Part shown: piece by piece, positions 19,840 through 28,534 of the stretch | How the letters are laid out: every line of letters starts with the position of its first letter | How positions within the stretch are numbered: position 1 is the first letter of the stretch | From: Mycobacterium sp. E183 | Lineage (GTDB): Bacteria; Actinomycetota; Actinomycetes; Mycobacteriales; Mycobacteriaceae | Direction: 5' to 3' | Length of the DNA: 64,000 nt | NCBI RefSeq assembly: GCF_001667735.1 | Contig: NZ_LZJN01000160.1 | Location: forward strand, 49,391 to 113,390 | Position numbers and translations under genes: made by a program | The notes under the pieces: generated by a model | The model's database searches: none | What the model was told of the DNA's origin: nothing | What the model saw: the letters and a program-made list of their open reading frames with translations, nothing else

Positions 19840-20758
19840 TCACAACGAGGCCGCGACAGCCCATAGCTCTTCGGCCACCGGAGCGTCCGCCCAGCCCAGT
19901 CCGCTCAGCACCACATCGGTCGCACCCGCATCCAGATAACTCCGAAGCTGACGCCTGAGTGTTTTCGCTGAACCCACCACTGCGAGGTCTGCCGCATCGC
20001 GAACACCTTCGCGGGCGATCACCTTCCGATAAGACGGAATGGTCTCGTAGAAGCTTAATTGCTGGGCCACGAAATTCCTTGCTGAATTGACGTTGTCGGA
20101 CACCAGTGTTGGCACCTGCGCGATGATCCTGGGTTTCGGCCGTCCAGCGGCGGCGGCTGACTTCGCGATGGCCGGTTCGATGAACTCTGCGATTGTCCGC
20201 GGACCGGCGAGATATGTCAGAGTGCCGTCGGCCAGCTCGCCGGCGACCCGCAACGCCTTCGGGCCCATCGCTGCCACATACACCGGAATGGGCGTGCCCC
20301 CGGCGACCTGCACCGGCCATCCAGGATGCGCGCTGATCTCGTTGCCGCTGAAGTCCACCGCGCCGGTGTCGAAGATGGACTTCAGCACCGTCAGGTGCTC
20401 ACGAAGGCGTGTGATCGTGTTGGGCCACGACGTCCGGAAGGCCTGTCGCTCCGGCTCGTGCGCACCCAAACCCGAGACCAAGACTAAAGGCGCCGTGCGA
20501 TGCGGCCTGCGCCGTCTGCGCCAGCGACGCGACGATCAGTGGATGACGCGGGTTGATCGGCACCACCGCCGTACCGACCCCGAGCCCCGGTACGGCCGCA
20601 CCCACCAACGCGGCGAGGGCAATCGCATCAAGATCGAATTGCTGGCCCAGCCAGACCTGCCGGACGCCGAGCGAACGCGCACGGCCGGCCTGCGCAACCA
20701 CGTCATCGACGACGTTGATTGCTTGAGGATTGGGGAACAACACGATTCCGGTCGGCAT
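19840..20758 (-). pseudogene. LLM-class (F420-dependent type) oxidoreductase, frameshifted
   Basis: Two frames together make one protein of about 305 residues. The first (20758 to about 20470) gives the N-terminal barrel: MPTGIVLFPNPQAINVVDDV and LGVRQVWLGQQFDLDA. The second (to 19840) continues with GLGAHEPERQAF through the barrel end. The shift lies in the A-run 20468-20470 (TTT on the coding strand); removing one base restores FSLGLGLGAHEPE, the usual family sequence. This is either a real mutation or an assembly error. The family includes F420- and FMN-linked enzymes. It follows the SnoaL-like gene by 62 bp. Confidence 0.75.
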
Positions 20759-20820
20759 GGTGGATCCAATCGCAGGCTGAACTGACCTCTTCGATCTGTT
20801 CGGATCGATCCCGGGTGGTG

Positions 20821-21201
20821 TTAAGCGCCCGGGGCGATCGCGCAGGCCGCGACACAGACCCAGGTGCCATCACGCTTTTGATATGTGTCCGTGTACAGAG
20901 CTTCCTGCTCCGCGCCATCGGCGAGCATGGTGTAGGTGGCGCGCGCGTGGATCAGAGCGACGTCACTGAGGATGCGGATGTTGACGTCGTGGACAGCGAG
21001 ATCCTTGAAGGGACGCGGCTCAGCGATGTATTCGAGGAACTCTTCGCGGTTTCGGGTTACGCCCGGCGTCTGCACGATGAAGTCTTCAGCAAGGAACTCG
21101 CGGAAGCGCCGGACGTCGTTGAACTGGTCGGAGTGGACGTAGTCGTTGTTGAGCTGCGCGAGGATCGCCAAATCTTCGGCCGGTTGCTCGGCATGGTGCA
21201 T
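20821..21201 (-). CDS. SnoaL-like / DUF4440 nuclear transport factor 2 family protein
   Basis: 126 residues. The fold pattern is that of NTF2-like proteins: an N-terminal helix (LAILAQLNNDYVHSDQFNDV), FLAEDFIVQTPGV, then beta strands DVNIRILSDVALIHARATY and a final strand before WVCVAACA. Such proteins act as small-molecule isomerases, dehydratases or binders. It probably starts a unit with the frameshifted LLM gene. Element S3 is about 86 bp upstream. Confidence 0.8.
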   Translation of the reverse strand: MHHAEQPAEDLAILAQLNNDYVHSDQFNDVRRFREFLAEDFIVQTPGVTRNREEFLEYIAEPRPFKDLAVHDVNIRILSDVALIHARATYTMLADGAEQEALYTDTYQKRDGTWVCVAACAIAPGA

Positions 21202-21286
21202 CTTCTGTTCCCTCTCCGTGCGGTGTCAGCTCGACGGCGGCGTCGTCGAGACGGGCTTGGTCCCAAATTGCATCCTTGGAGCGCCT

Positions 21287-21328
21287 TGAGGAGCTGTCAT
21301 CACCCGAAACGTGCATTCACCCGGGTGA
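21287..21328 (-). promoter_or_regulatory. Composite palindromic element S3
   Basis: TCACCCGGGTGA (21317-21328), 11-bp spacer, then GGGTGA and the conserved TGACAGC. The outermost half-site is degenerate. It precedes the SnoaL-like gene at 21201. Confidence 0.8.
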
Positions 21329-21387
21329 ACAGACCTGCCATCAAGACGAATTCGCGCCCAGACGTCTGGCGACCGAGCGGTGCACGG

Positions 21388-22857
21388 TTAGCGCGGAGAC
21401 GATGGATCGGTTGCGGCCGAAGCGCTGCTGGCCAGGGCCGGTTGCACACCGGGCCGGTCGCGGCACAGTGCGGCAATCGCGCCCGGCACGGGCTGGCATC
21501 CGTCGGGCGGATTGGTGATCAACACGGCGGCGCACAACGCGCCGATGGTGAATAGCGCTGCGCTCACCTGAAACACGTGGGCGAATCCGGTGGCGCTCGC
21601 CGCGCCAACGCTGATCAGCCCCATGGACCCAATCGACATCAGCGCGCCCAGCCGCGAGACGGCGTTGTTGATCGCCGACGCCAGACCGCTGTGCTCTGAC
21701 GGCACCGATGCCAGCGTCAGCGATGTCAGTGGCGTGACAGTCGCAACCAGCCCGATGGCCAGCACGGTTATTCCCGGAATTACGTCGATGATCGCATGGA
21801 AATCCTGGGCTTTCGGACGGATCAGCAGCAGCCCGATGCCCGCCAAGGCGGGCCCGCCGATCAGGAATGTGCGCGGGCCCACCCGTGCGGCAATCCGGCC
21901 GACATGGCGGGCGAACACCAACGACAGCGCCGGAATCGGCAGGGTGGTCAATCCGGCCGCGGTTGCTGAGTAGCCGCCGATTTCTTGGGTGTAGAGGGCG
22001 ATGGCCAGCGAAGCCAGCGTCAACCCGGCATAGATGAATGCGGTGACGAGATTGGCGGCGCCGAAATTACGAAAGGTGAACAGCGGCAACGGAACCATCG
22101 CATTCCTGCTGCGGCGCTGCCAGCTTACGAAGGCTGCCAGCGCGGCCACCCCAATCACCAGCGGCGCGATGACCCGCGGTTCGGTCCAGCCGTCGTGTTG
22201 CGATCCGATCAACGCATACACGGTCCCGGCCAGCCCGACCGCCGATAGGCCCACCCCCGCGACATCGACGCGTGCGCCTGCGACCCGTCGAGACATCGGG
22301 CACAGCCAGAATGTCAGCGCAAACCCGGCCGCGATGGGGATCGCCGACAACACGAAAATCCAGCGCCAGCCAAGCAAATCGACGCACAATCCACCCAGCA
22401 GGGGGCCCAACGCGAAGGCGGTTCCGGTCCACCCGGTCCAGACGCCGATCGCAGCGGACTGGTGCGCCTTGTCGAACACCGTATTGATCAGCGCCAGTGA
22501 GCCCGGCACGAGGAACGCCGCACCCAGGCCCTGGATTACGCGCCCGGCGATAAGCATCCCCGGTGAATTGGCAACCGCCGCCAGAACCGAGCCCGCCCCG
22601 AAAGTCATCAGCCCAAACCGCATTACCGGAACGCGTCCGAACAGATCCGAGATGGACCCGGCGGGAAGAATCACGGTCGCCATCGCCAGCAGGTAGCCCT
22701 CGATGACCCATTGCTGCAGCGCTAGGCCACCGCCGAGGTCACGCTCGGTGGCAGGCAACGCCAGGTTGATGACGGTGGAGTCGAGGAACGCGACCATTGA
22801 CACCATCACCGCGACCGCCATCGCGCGGCTGGTCGGCGCCGCGTCGCGCAAGCTCAC
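21388..22857 (-). CDS. MFS drug:H+ antiporter (DHA2/EmrB-QacA type)
   Basis: 489 residues with about 14 membrane segments. The early motif FLDSTVINLALP is the DHA2 signature (motif D1), and GRVIQGLGAAFLVPGSLALI carries the antiporter motif C region. Such transporters export drugs or toxic metabolites. The protein is at the end of a long same-strand run that starts at 28063; the gap from the preceding small gene is 70 bp. Efflux at the end of a detoxification operon would be coherent, but the substrate is unknown. Confidence 0.9.
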   Translation of the reverse strand: MSLRDAAPTSRAMAVAVMVSMVAFLDSTVINLALPATERDLGGGLALQQWVIEGYLLAMATVILPAGSISDLFGRVPVMRFGLMTFGAGSVLAAVANSPGMLIAGRVIQGLGAAFLVPGSLALINTVFDKAHQSAAIGVWTGWTGTAFALGPLLGGLCVDLLGWRWIFVLSAIPIAAGFALTFWLCPMSRRVAGARVDVAGVGLSAVGLAGTVYALIGSQHDGWTEPRVIAPLVIGVAALAAFVSWQRRSRNAMVPLPLFTFRNFGAANLVTAFIYAGLTLASLAIALYTQEIGGYSATAAGLTTLPIPALSLVFARHVGRIAARVGPRTFLIGGPALAGIGLLLIRPKAQDFHAIIDVIPGITVLAIGLVATVTPLTSLTLASVPSEHSGLASAINNAVSRLGALMSIGSMGLISVGAASATGFAHVFQVSAALFTIGALCAAVLITNPPDGCQPVPGAIAALCRDRPGVQPALASSASAATDPSSPR

Positions 22858-22927
22858 CGCCGGGGCCGTCCCGCGGGTGACGATGGCGGTGCGCCAGATC
22901 CCTTGCTTGCGAGGGTCATCGGCGGTT

Positions 22928-23131
22928 TCAGAGCGCCTTTCTCAGACTCTTCAGCTGCGCCAACGCATCGATGTCGCTCCTGGTGATCCCCTTGTGCCGG
23001 TTGGTTTGCGCGCTGTGGTCGTCGACGGGGATGGTCGCCTCGACCTCGTTGGCGCCGACGTCACCGGAACCGACGGATCGCTTGGAGCTTTGGGGGTTGC
23101 CGGGGCTTCGACCGCCGCAGTCGCCTTCCAC
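22928..23131 (-). CDS. Small hypothetical protein, 67 residues
   Basis: GTG at 23131 has an excellent AAGGAGG ribosome site, five bases away. The product is hydrophilic, Gly/Ser/Asp-rich at first, and ends in a likely helix (SDIDALAQLKSLRKAL). A second frame from the overlapping ATG uses the same site but is Pro/Thr/Arg-rich and unlikely. It lies between the nitroreductase and the MFS gene in the run. I do not recognise a family. Confidence 0.55.
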   Translation of the reverse strand: MEGDCGGRSPGNPQSSKRSVGSGDVGANEVEATIPVDDHSAQTNRHKGITRSDIDALAQLKSLRKAL

Positions 23132-23197
23132 ATTGTCCTCCTTGGAATTTCGCTTCCGAACGGGCGGTAGTCCCGCGGCTTGATTCCGGTGCTGTGC

Positions 23198-23863
23198 TCA
23201 CCACCGGTCGAAATGCAGCACATCGTCGAGCGGTATCCGTTTGGCGCGCCGGAATGTGGTGCCGGTGTAGTACGCGGTGGGAACAGTCGTCGCGTGGTAG
23301 ACGTTGTCGGGTAGTCCGAGAATCGCCCGCATGTCGCCGTCGGCCATGATGGTCACCCCGGTCCACGTCGTTCCCAAGCCCCGGGACCGCGCGGCGAGCA
23401 TGTAGCTCCACGTGGCGGGCATGATCGAACTCCAATACTGGTTGGCGTTTTCGGCCGTCAGCACGCCGTCACCGTCGATGACCTCGACGCACGGGATCAT
23501 CAAAACAGGGACCTCGCCGATGTGCTCGGCGAGATACGCCGCGCTGTCGGACACCTTGCGCTGCTCGCGGTTGCGCACAGGGTCGTCCTTGAATCGATCG
23601 GCGACCGCGAAAGGCGAAGCGACGATCAGCTCCCATGTGCGCCGATACACGTCGGCGATCGCGCGTCGCTGTCTTTCGTCGGTGACGACGATGAAACTCC
23701 AGTTCTGCACGTTGGCCGACGTCGGTGCCTGCACCGCGATCTCCAGGCATTCCCGGATCAGCCCGATGGGCACGGGTTTGGTCAGATCGAGGCGTCTGCG
23801 CACCGAGCGGGTCGTGGTCAGCAACTCGTCGATCGACAACTCGACGACGGGGTAATCGGTCAT
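23198..23863 (-). CDS. Nitroreductase family protein
   Basis: 221 residues from ATG 23863, which overlaps the RidA stop by 4 bp (ATGA). The FMN-binding signature is complete: RSVRRRLD near the N-terminus, APTSANVQNWSFIVV for the FMN site, and RGLGTTWTGV near the end. Nitroreductases use FMN and NAD(P)H to reduce nitro groups, quinones or flavins. It probably acts in the cytosol and is co-transcribed with RidA, the dehydrogenase and the flavoprotein upstream. Confidence 0.9.
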   Translation of the reverse strand: MTDYPVVELSIDELLTTTRSVRRRLDLTKPVPIGLIRECLEIAVQAPTSANVQNWSFIVVTDERQRRAIADVYRRTWELIVASPFAVADRFKDDPVRNREQRKVSDSAAYLAEHIGEVPVLMIPCVEVIDGDGVLTAENANQYWSSIMPATWSYMLAARSRGLGTTWTGVTIMADGDMRAILGLPDNVYHATTVPTAYYTGTTFRRAKRIPLDDVLHFDRW

Positions 23864-24246
23864 GCCGGCAGGATGGCGGTGACTTCGACTTCCACGCGGA
23901 TGTTGGGCCACACCAGCCCGTCGATGATGCTGAACATGGCGGCGGGTTGGTGGCGGATGATCTCCTTGCTCACCGCCAGGTAGGCGGACGCATACGCACG
24001 GCTGGTGACCCATTGGCGCATGTAGACGATGTCGGTGAGCTTGGCGCCGGCCTTGCCGAGCGCGTTTTCCACATTGATCCAGCACTGCCGGGCCTCGTCG
24101 GTGAAGTCCTCGGGCAGTGTGCCGTCTTCACGCACCCCTGGTGTTCCGGAAACGAAGATCTGTGTCCCGCCGGATACCGCGATGGCGTCGGCGTAGTGTC
24201 CGATGTGTGCCGCCACTCCGGTTAGGATCGGGGTAATACTTGTCAT
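23860..24246 (-). CDS. RidA-family protein (first of two)
   Basis: 128 residues. RidA/YjgF fold with IFVSGTPGVREDGT, a helix ARQCWINVENALGKAGAKLTD in two runs, and the last strand VEVEVTAIL. The conserved arginine of deaminase-active RidA is not in its usual place near the C-terminus (WPNIRVEVE has Arg nearby), so activity is uncertain. RidA hydrolyses reactive imines, and E. coli RidA becomes a chaperone after N-chlorination. Overlaps the nitroreductase gene by 4 bp. A second RidA lies at 50332-50760. Confidence 0.85.
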   Translation of the reverse strand: MTSITPILTGVAAHIGHYADAIAVSGGTQIFVSGTPGVREDGTLPEDFTDEARQCWINVENALGKAGAKLTDIVYMRQWVTSRAYASAYLAVSKEIIRHQPAAMFSIIDGLVWPNIRVEVEVTAILPA

Positions 24247-24278
24247 CTCGAGACTCCTTGTTGTTGTGCGATTTTCGG

Positions 24279-25220
24279 TTAGCTTCCGGGGTTGTCTGTC
24301 GTGAGGACGACTCCGCTGGGCTCGTGGCCCGCCACAACATGCGCCAAGGCGGCGGCGGCCTGATCCAGGCCGCAAGACCGCGGGGTGGGCATGGTCAACC
24401 TGCCCGACGCGAGAAGCGCGGTGAGGCGGTCGAGTTGGGGCCCATCCGAGCGGACGTAAACCGCCGTCACGCCGATCCCGCGGGTCGATGCGGGTAGGTC
24501 GGGGGTGATGGTCGCCAGCCGGCCGCCGCCGGCAAGCGCGGTCATCGCCGCAGCAGCACCGCCGGGGGCGGCGTTGGCGACGGCGTCGATCGAGTCCTTC
24601 GCCAACGCCTTCGCGTGCTGTGGCCACAGCGGATCGCGATAATCGAGCACTTCGCGGGCGCCATGCCGGCGGACGCGGTTGGCGCTGCTCGGGCCGGCGG
24701 TGGCGAGCACGTCGACCCCGCGCATGGCCGCCAGCTGGACGATGAGGCCGCCGGTGATTCCGCCCGCGCCATGAACGAGCAACGTTTCTCCGCGGTGCAG
24801 GCCCAATGCCTCGCCGACCACCTGGTCAGCGGTCAACGCCGGCACCGGAAAGATCGCTGCGGTCCCCCACGGAATCTCGCGCGGTTTGCGGGCGAGCGAG
24901 CCCACCGGCGCGATCAGAAGCGGTGCCCAAGTGCCTTGATCGCGCAGCGGCACGGGGTGACACAGCACTGCATCGCCCACGCTGAATCCGTTCTGGCGAT
25001 TGTCACCGACGGCCTCGATGACGCCGGCGGCCTCGACGCCGAGCGCCAGCGGGGAAGGCCTGCCGACGTCCCAACCGCCGTAGCGAACGATGTTGTCCCA
25101 GTTCCCAACCCCGGCGCCACGGGTTGCGATCAGAACCTCGTCGGACGCCAAAGGTCGCGGGTCGGCCACTTCGAACGTCTCCACATTGCCGCCGGGGGTG
25201 CGGACCCCCGCTACCAGCAT
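24279..25220 (-). CDS. MDR-type zinc-independent alcohol dehydrogenase / quinone oxidoreductase
   Basis: 313 residues from ATG 25220. Medium-chain fold: catalytic-domain segment GAGVGNWDNIVRYGG, LGVEAAGVIEAVGDN, then nucleotide-binding HGAGGITGGLIVQLA. No zinc-ligand cysteine pattern, so it is of the quinone-oxidoreductase type using NADPH. No strong ribosome site is visible at 25220; GTG 25274 would add 18 residues. It follows the flavoprotein gene by 76 bp and precedes RidA by 32 bp. Confidence 0.85.
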   Translation of the reverse strand: MLVAGVRTPGGNVETFEVADPRPLASDEVLIATRGAGVGNWDNIVRYGGWDVGRPSPLALGVEAAGVIEAVGDNRQNGFSVGDAVLCHPVPLRDQGTWAPLLIAPVGSLARKPREIPWGTAAIFPVPALTADQVVGEALGLHRGETLLVHGAGGITGGLIVQLAAMRGVDVLATAGPSSANRVRRHGAREVLDYRDPLWPQHAKALAKDSIDAVANAAPGGAAAAMTALAGGGRLATITPDLPASTRGIGVTAVYVRSDGPQLDRLTALLASGRLTMPTPRSCGLDQAAAALAHVVAGHEPSGVVLTTDNPGS

Positions 25221-25296
25221 GGTCACGGTCAGACGACCGGCCAGTTGTAGGTCATCGTGGTTCCTCTCGAACACCGAGATTGACGGGTTGATGCGC

Positions 25297-26775
25297 CTAA
25301 GCGGTTTTCTGCGCTTTCTGCGCCGCGGTGCTCAGCAACGCCGAAAGTTCCGACTCTTCCGCGAGTAGCGGATCCCAAACCTGATTGACCGTCGGATGCG
25401 GCGCGACCGCATGGCGCAGGAGAGTGACCGGGATTTTCGCGACGACGGCCAGCGTGGCCGCTTGAACCAGTTCGGAGAATTGTGGGCCGACAAATGTCGC
25501 TCCGAGCAGTGTGTTGGTCTCGTCGTTGATGACCAGTTTCGCCCAGCCTTGAAAGCCATCACGGTATAAGGCGAGGAATGACACGGCGCCGGGGTAGCGG
25601 GCCGTTCGCGTCCGTACCGCGAACCCTTCTGCCCGGGCTTGACCTTCGGTGCGGCCCACCCAGGCGACCTGAGGGTCAGTGTGGATAACCTGCGCCAGGC
25701 TGCCGGCATCACGGGCGGCCAATTCGTTGTCGGCCAGCTCCCGTCCCGCGGCCCGCGCGACGATGATTTCGGCCACGAGACGTCCGTGGTAGGTGGAGAT
25801 GTGAGACAACCGCGCACGCCCAGTGGTATCTCCGAGAGCGTATAGCCAGTCGCCCGTGACACCGACCGCCTGGAGATGGTCGTTGACGCAAACGCCTTCG
25901 CCGCCCGTCAGGCCGATGGTTTCCAGTCCGATGCCGTCGGTGTTGTTGCGTCGTCCGGCGGCCAGGACGACCTCGTCTATCTCGATGGTGCGGCCGTTGA
26001 AAGTCGCGGTGACGGGTCCGCCCGCCACGGGTCGGGCCACCGCCGACAACTGTGTCTCCAAATGAATGTTGACGCCACTGCTGCGCAGTGACTGCGCGAC
26101 CAGATCGCGAGCTTCGGGTTCGCAGTTGCACAGCAGCGTGTCCTCGCGCACCACAAGCGTTACCGATGACCCCAACCCGCTCAGGATGGTCGCGAACTCG
26201 ACGGCGACGGGGCCGCCACCCACCACCAGAGCGCGTGGTGGCACCCGTGTCATGGTCGTCAACTCCCGATTGGTCCACGCACGCACTTGCGCCAGACCAG
26301 GTATCCCCGGCACGTAGGGACGCGTGCCAGTGGCCAGCACGACCGCGTGGCGTGCAGTCAAGACGACTTCGGTGGTATCTCCGAGGGCGTAGGCCACGCG
26401 CACCGTTCGTTCGCCGCTCAACCGGCCGAACCCGTGAAACACTGCTACACCAGCTTGCTGCAATGATGCCGTCCGCTCTTGGTCCGAGAGGTGCTCGATG
26501 AGTTCGTCTCGTTTCGCGAAGACGGCCGTAAGATCTAATTTCGTTCCCGAGAAAGCTTCTCGCACACCAGGAACCGACTTCGCGAGGTTGAACACCTCGA
26601 TTGGGCGAAGTAGGGTTTTGCTCGGGTTGCAGCCCCAGTAATGACACTCGCCGCCGACGAGGCGATCCTCGACGAGGGCTACCGAAAGTCCAACCGAAGC
26701 CAGCTTCCGCACGGCGGCCACACCGCCCACCCCGCCGCCTATGACGATCACGTCAAATTGCTTACTAGCCTTCAT
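25297..26775 (-). CDS. Pyridine nucleotide-disulfide oxidoreductase (mercuric reductase-like)
   Basis: 492 residues. FAD motif GGGVGGVAAVRKL, redox-active pair in GGECHYWGCNPSKTLLRP (C-x4-C), NAD(P) motif VVGGGPVAVEFATIL, second FAD motif WLYALGDTTG, and a C-terminal dimer domain with the base histidine in AVAPHPTVNQVWDP. The active site CHYWGC differs from the usual CxNxGC of lipoamide or mercuric reductases. No N-terminal metal-binding domain. Substrate unknown; one of three such flavoproteins here. It overlaps the DoxX gene by 11 bp. Confidence 0.9.
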   Translation of the reverse strand: MKASKQFDVIVIGGGVGGVAAVRKLASVGLSVALVEDRLVGGECHYWGCNPSKTLLRPIEVFNLAKSVPGVREAFSGTKLDLTAVFAKRDELIEHLSDQERTASLQQAGVAVFHGFGRLSGERTVRVAYALGDTTEVVLTARHAVVLATGTRPYVPGIPGLAQVRAWTNRELTTMTRVPPRALVVGGGPVAVEFATILSGLGSSVTLVVREDTLLCNCEPEARDLVAQSLRSSGVNIHLETQLSAVARPVAGGPVTATFNGRTIEIDEVVLAAGRRNNTDGIGLETIGLTGGEGVCVNDHLQAVGVTGDWLYALGDTTGRARLSHISTYHGRLVAEIIVARAAGRELADNELAARDAGSLAQVIHTDPQVAWVGRTEGQARAEGFAVRTRTARYPGAVSFLALYRDGFQGWAKLVINDETNTLLGATFVGPQFSELVQAATLAVVAKIPVTLLRHAVAPHPTVNQVWDPLLAEESELSALLSTAAQKAQKTA

Positions 26776-27340
26776 CTCGCCTCATTTCCGAAGATGGGTA
26801 CGTCCGGTCGCGTTTCGCTGATTCGCCCGTCTGACGGAGGTGGCTCGCGTCGGGGCACGCACTCCCAAACCGGCTCAACGTGCCGAGGACCGCGTAAGCC
26901 GCTGCGGCGCTGGCCGCGGAGAAGACACTGTAGCTAAGCGGCGCTTCCACGCCGAGCGATGCAGCCATCGCGATGCCAAATATTGTGAGTACCAGGGAAG
27001 TCGCTGCACCGACAAGCTTCGGTCGCCACCCGGTCAGGAGCAAGAGTCCCAGCGTCGCCTCGGTTACGGTGGCAGCCCACACAATGACGGTCAGTAAACG
27101 ACCAGAAGCAAACGGAACAAGTTGGTGGGTGTAGTCGGCGAAGGGGCCCATGCTCCCCCAGCTACCCTGCCCGAACGGCTTCCACCAACCGAATCGATCG
27201 GCTACGGCCGACAGGAAGGCCGTTGCCAGCGAAAAGCGTAGCGCGATTCGGACAATGCGAATCGGATCATGTATGGGCATGATTGGCCAAGAGCGGATCA
27301 TTCCAAACGGTTTCATGGCGGTTCGCCCCGGCAAGCTCAT
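26765..27340 (-). CDS. DoxX-family membrane protein
   Basis: 191 residues with four predicted membrane helices (LRFSLATAFLSAVADR, LLTVIVWAATVTEATLG, TSLVLTIFGIAMAASLG, SAASAAAAYAVLGTL). DoxX-like proteins partner with sulfur or thiol redox enzymes; in M. tuberculosis a DoxX protein forms a membrane complex with SodA and a thiosulfate sulfurtransferase in oxidant defence. It overlaps the flavoprotein gene (11 bp) and the cupin gene (4 bp), which indicates a tight operon. Confidence 0.8.
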   Translation of the reverse strand: MSLPGRTAMKPFGMIRSWPIMPIHDPIRIVRIALRFSLATAFLSAVADRFGWWKPFGQGSWGSMGPFADYTHQLVPFASGRLLTVIVWAATVTEATLGLLLLTGWRPKLVGAATSLVLTIFGIAMAASLGVEAPLSYSVFSAASAAAAYAVLGTLSRFGSACPDASHLRQTGESAKRDRTYPSSEMRRDEG

Positions 27341-27768
27341 TCTGCGTTGTCGTCGGTCGTGAGCGGTCCGTCTCCGGTGTCTAACAGGAAAACTGCTAGC
27401 AATTCGGCGGGTTCGGTGGCACTGGCGTTTTCACTGATGGTGTGGTGCGCGCCGGGAGCTTCACGCCACGTCTCACCGGCGTGATAGACGCGAGCAGGCT
27501 CGCCCTCGACTTGGCTGCGGATCGCCCCGGAGATGACGTAGGCCATGATGAACGCCGATTTCGCGTGGTGGTGCGCTCCGCTTTTGGCTCCGGGCGGGTA
27601 GCTGACGGTCACTGCTTGCAGTGATTTGCCCGGGACATTGGTAGGTTGGTTGAAAACTGTTCGGACAACCGGTTTTTGATCCAAGTTCTCCGGATCCGGC
27701 TCGGCCTGGGCCCCGGGTGCGAGCGTCATAGCGATTGTCAGCGCGGCAAGTGCTGCTTTCAGAAACAT
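27337..27768 (-). CDS. Secreted cupin-domain protein
   Basis: 143 residues from ATG 27768, preceded by AGGGAGG. A signal peptide is clear (MFLKAALAALTIAMTLAPG, cleavage after AQA). The cupin metal motif is SGAHHHAKSAFIMAYVISG, with a second motif GAHHTISENASATEPAE. It would fold outside the membrane. Cell-envelope or periplasmic cupins of this sort are often co-transcribed with oxidoreductases. Followed by the DoxX gene with a 4-bp overlap. Confidence 0.85.
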   Translation of the reverse strand: MFLKAALAALTIAMTLAPGAQAEPDPENLDQKPVVRTVFNQPTNVPGKSLQAVTVSYPPGAKSGAHHHAKSAFIMAYVISGAIRSQVEGEPARVYHAGETWREAPGAHHTISENASATEPAELLAVFLLDTGDGPLTTDDNAE

Positions 27769-27796
27769 CTTGGCTGCCTCCCTTTTTCGTCTTTCG

Positions 27797-28063
27797 CTAC
27801 ACGCAAGATCGTGTTGCCAGTGACGCGCTTGCCGGTACGGGTTTGGTTGTCGGGGAAGCCCCGGGCTCGGGCTGTACGCTGACGAGCTCAAGGCCGAGAT
27901 CACGGACCCGGTCGAGAAGCCCGTAAAGCTGTGATTGGTCGCGGATTTCACCTGTGAACATGCTTTCGTGCACACCGGACTGGAGGCGCATCCCTTCTAA
28001 AGCGGACCCGAGGCGCTCCGTCAGGCGGCCTCGAATGCAGATTCGATACATCGTCGACTGCAC
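27797..28063 (-). CDS. Small conserved actinobacterial protein, 88 residues
   Basis: GTG at 28063 has GGAGG five bases upstream; ATG 28051 has none. The body reads YRICIRGRLTERLGSALEGM, then TGEIRDQSQLYGLLDRVRDLGLELVSVQP. Proteins of this shape (a strand, a helix, then RDQAxLxGLLxRVRDLGL-x-L-x-V) are common in actinobacteria, usually near enzymes, with unknown function. It is the first gene of the run of ten same-strand genes down to 21388. Element S4 is 45 bp upstream. Confidence 0.75.
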   Translation of the reverse strand: MQSTMYRICIRGRLTERLGSALEGMRLQSGVHESMFTGEIRDQSQLYGLLDRVRDLGLELVSVQPEPGASPTTKPVPASASLATRSCV

Positions 28064-28107
28064 TTAGCCTCCGCTCGTCAGCTCCTGACTAAGGCTTCAC
28101 TGACGGG

Positions 28108-28149
28108 GGGTGAGTCGTCATCACCCGGCGGGCCGATTCACCCGGGTGA
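28108..28149 (-). promoter_or_regulatory. Composite palindromic element S4
   Basis: TCACCCGGGTGA (28138-28149), 11-bp spacer, GGGTGA-N7-TCACCC (28108-28126), all half-sites perfect. It ends 45 bp before the first gene of the long 28063-21388 run. Confidence 0.88.
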
Positions 28150-28318
28150 GCGCGGAGACGCCATGGCCGGCGTCTGTGAACGGCTGCCAACGGCCGGACC
28201 TGAAGCACGGGCCGGAGCCGATTCCTGGCGCGCCCGGCACTCAGCGAATCTGGTCGTGCACGTTGTTGTGTGTGCCCCGGCATGACGGGCCATGCCTGTC
28301 GGCGCCACTCCTGAGCCG

Positions 28319-28534
28319 CTAGCCACGGTGCAGCCAGCCGGCCGTGCGTCCTCGCGCCACCGCTCGGCGGCGCCGGCTGTCGGCGAGGGCTATCAACCTC
28401 GCCGTGGCCACGGCTCCCGCGCAGCCCGCGGCGGTGACACCGAAATCGATTGGCTGACCGTCGATCAACGTGAGAACGGCGTAGTCACCGGAGACCACAG
28501 CAACGAACAGGAAAGCGTTGCGTAGGCGATTCAC
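28319..28534 (-). CDS. Small membrane protein, 71 residues
   Basis: GTG 28534 overlaps the stop of the preceding gene (GTGA), so translation is coupled. Two hydrophobic segments (AFLFVAVVSGDYAVLTLI and FGVTAAGCAGAVATARLIAL) are followed by an arginine-rich tail. A topology with both ends inside is likely. No recognised family. It is the second gene of a pair behind element S5. Confidence 0.6.
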   Translation of the reverse strand: MNRLRNAFLFVAVVSGDYAVLTLIDGQPIDFGVTAAGCAGAVATARLIALADSRRRRAVARGRTAGWLHRG

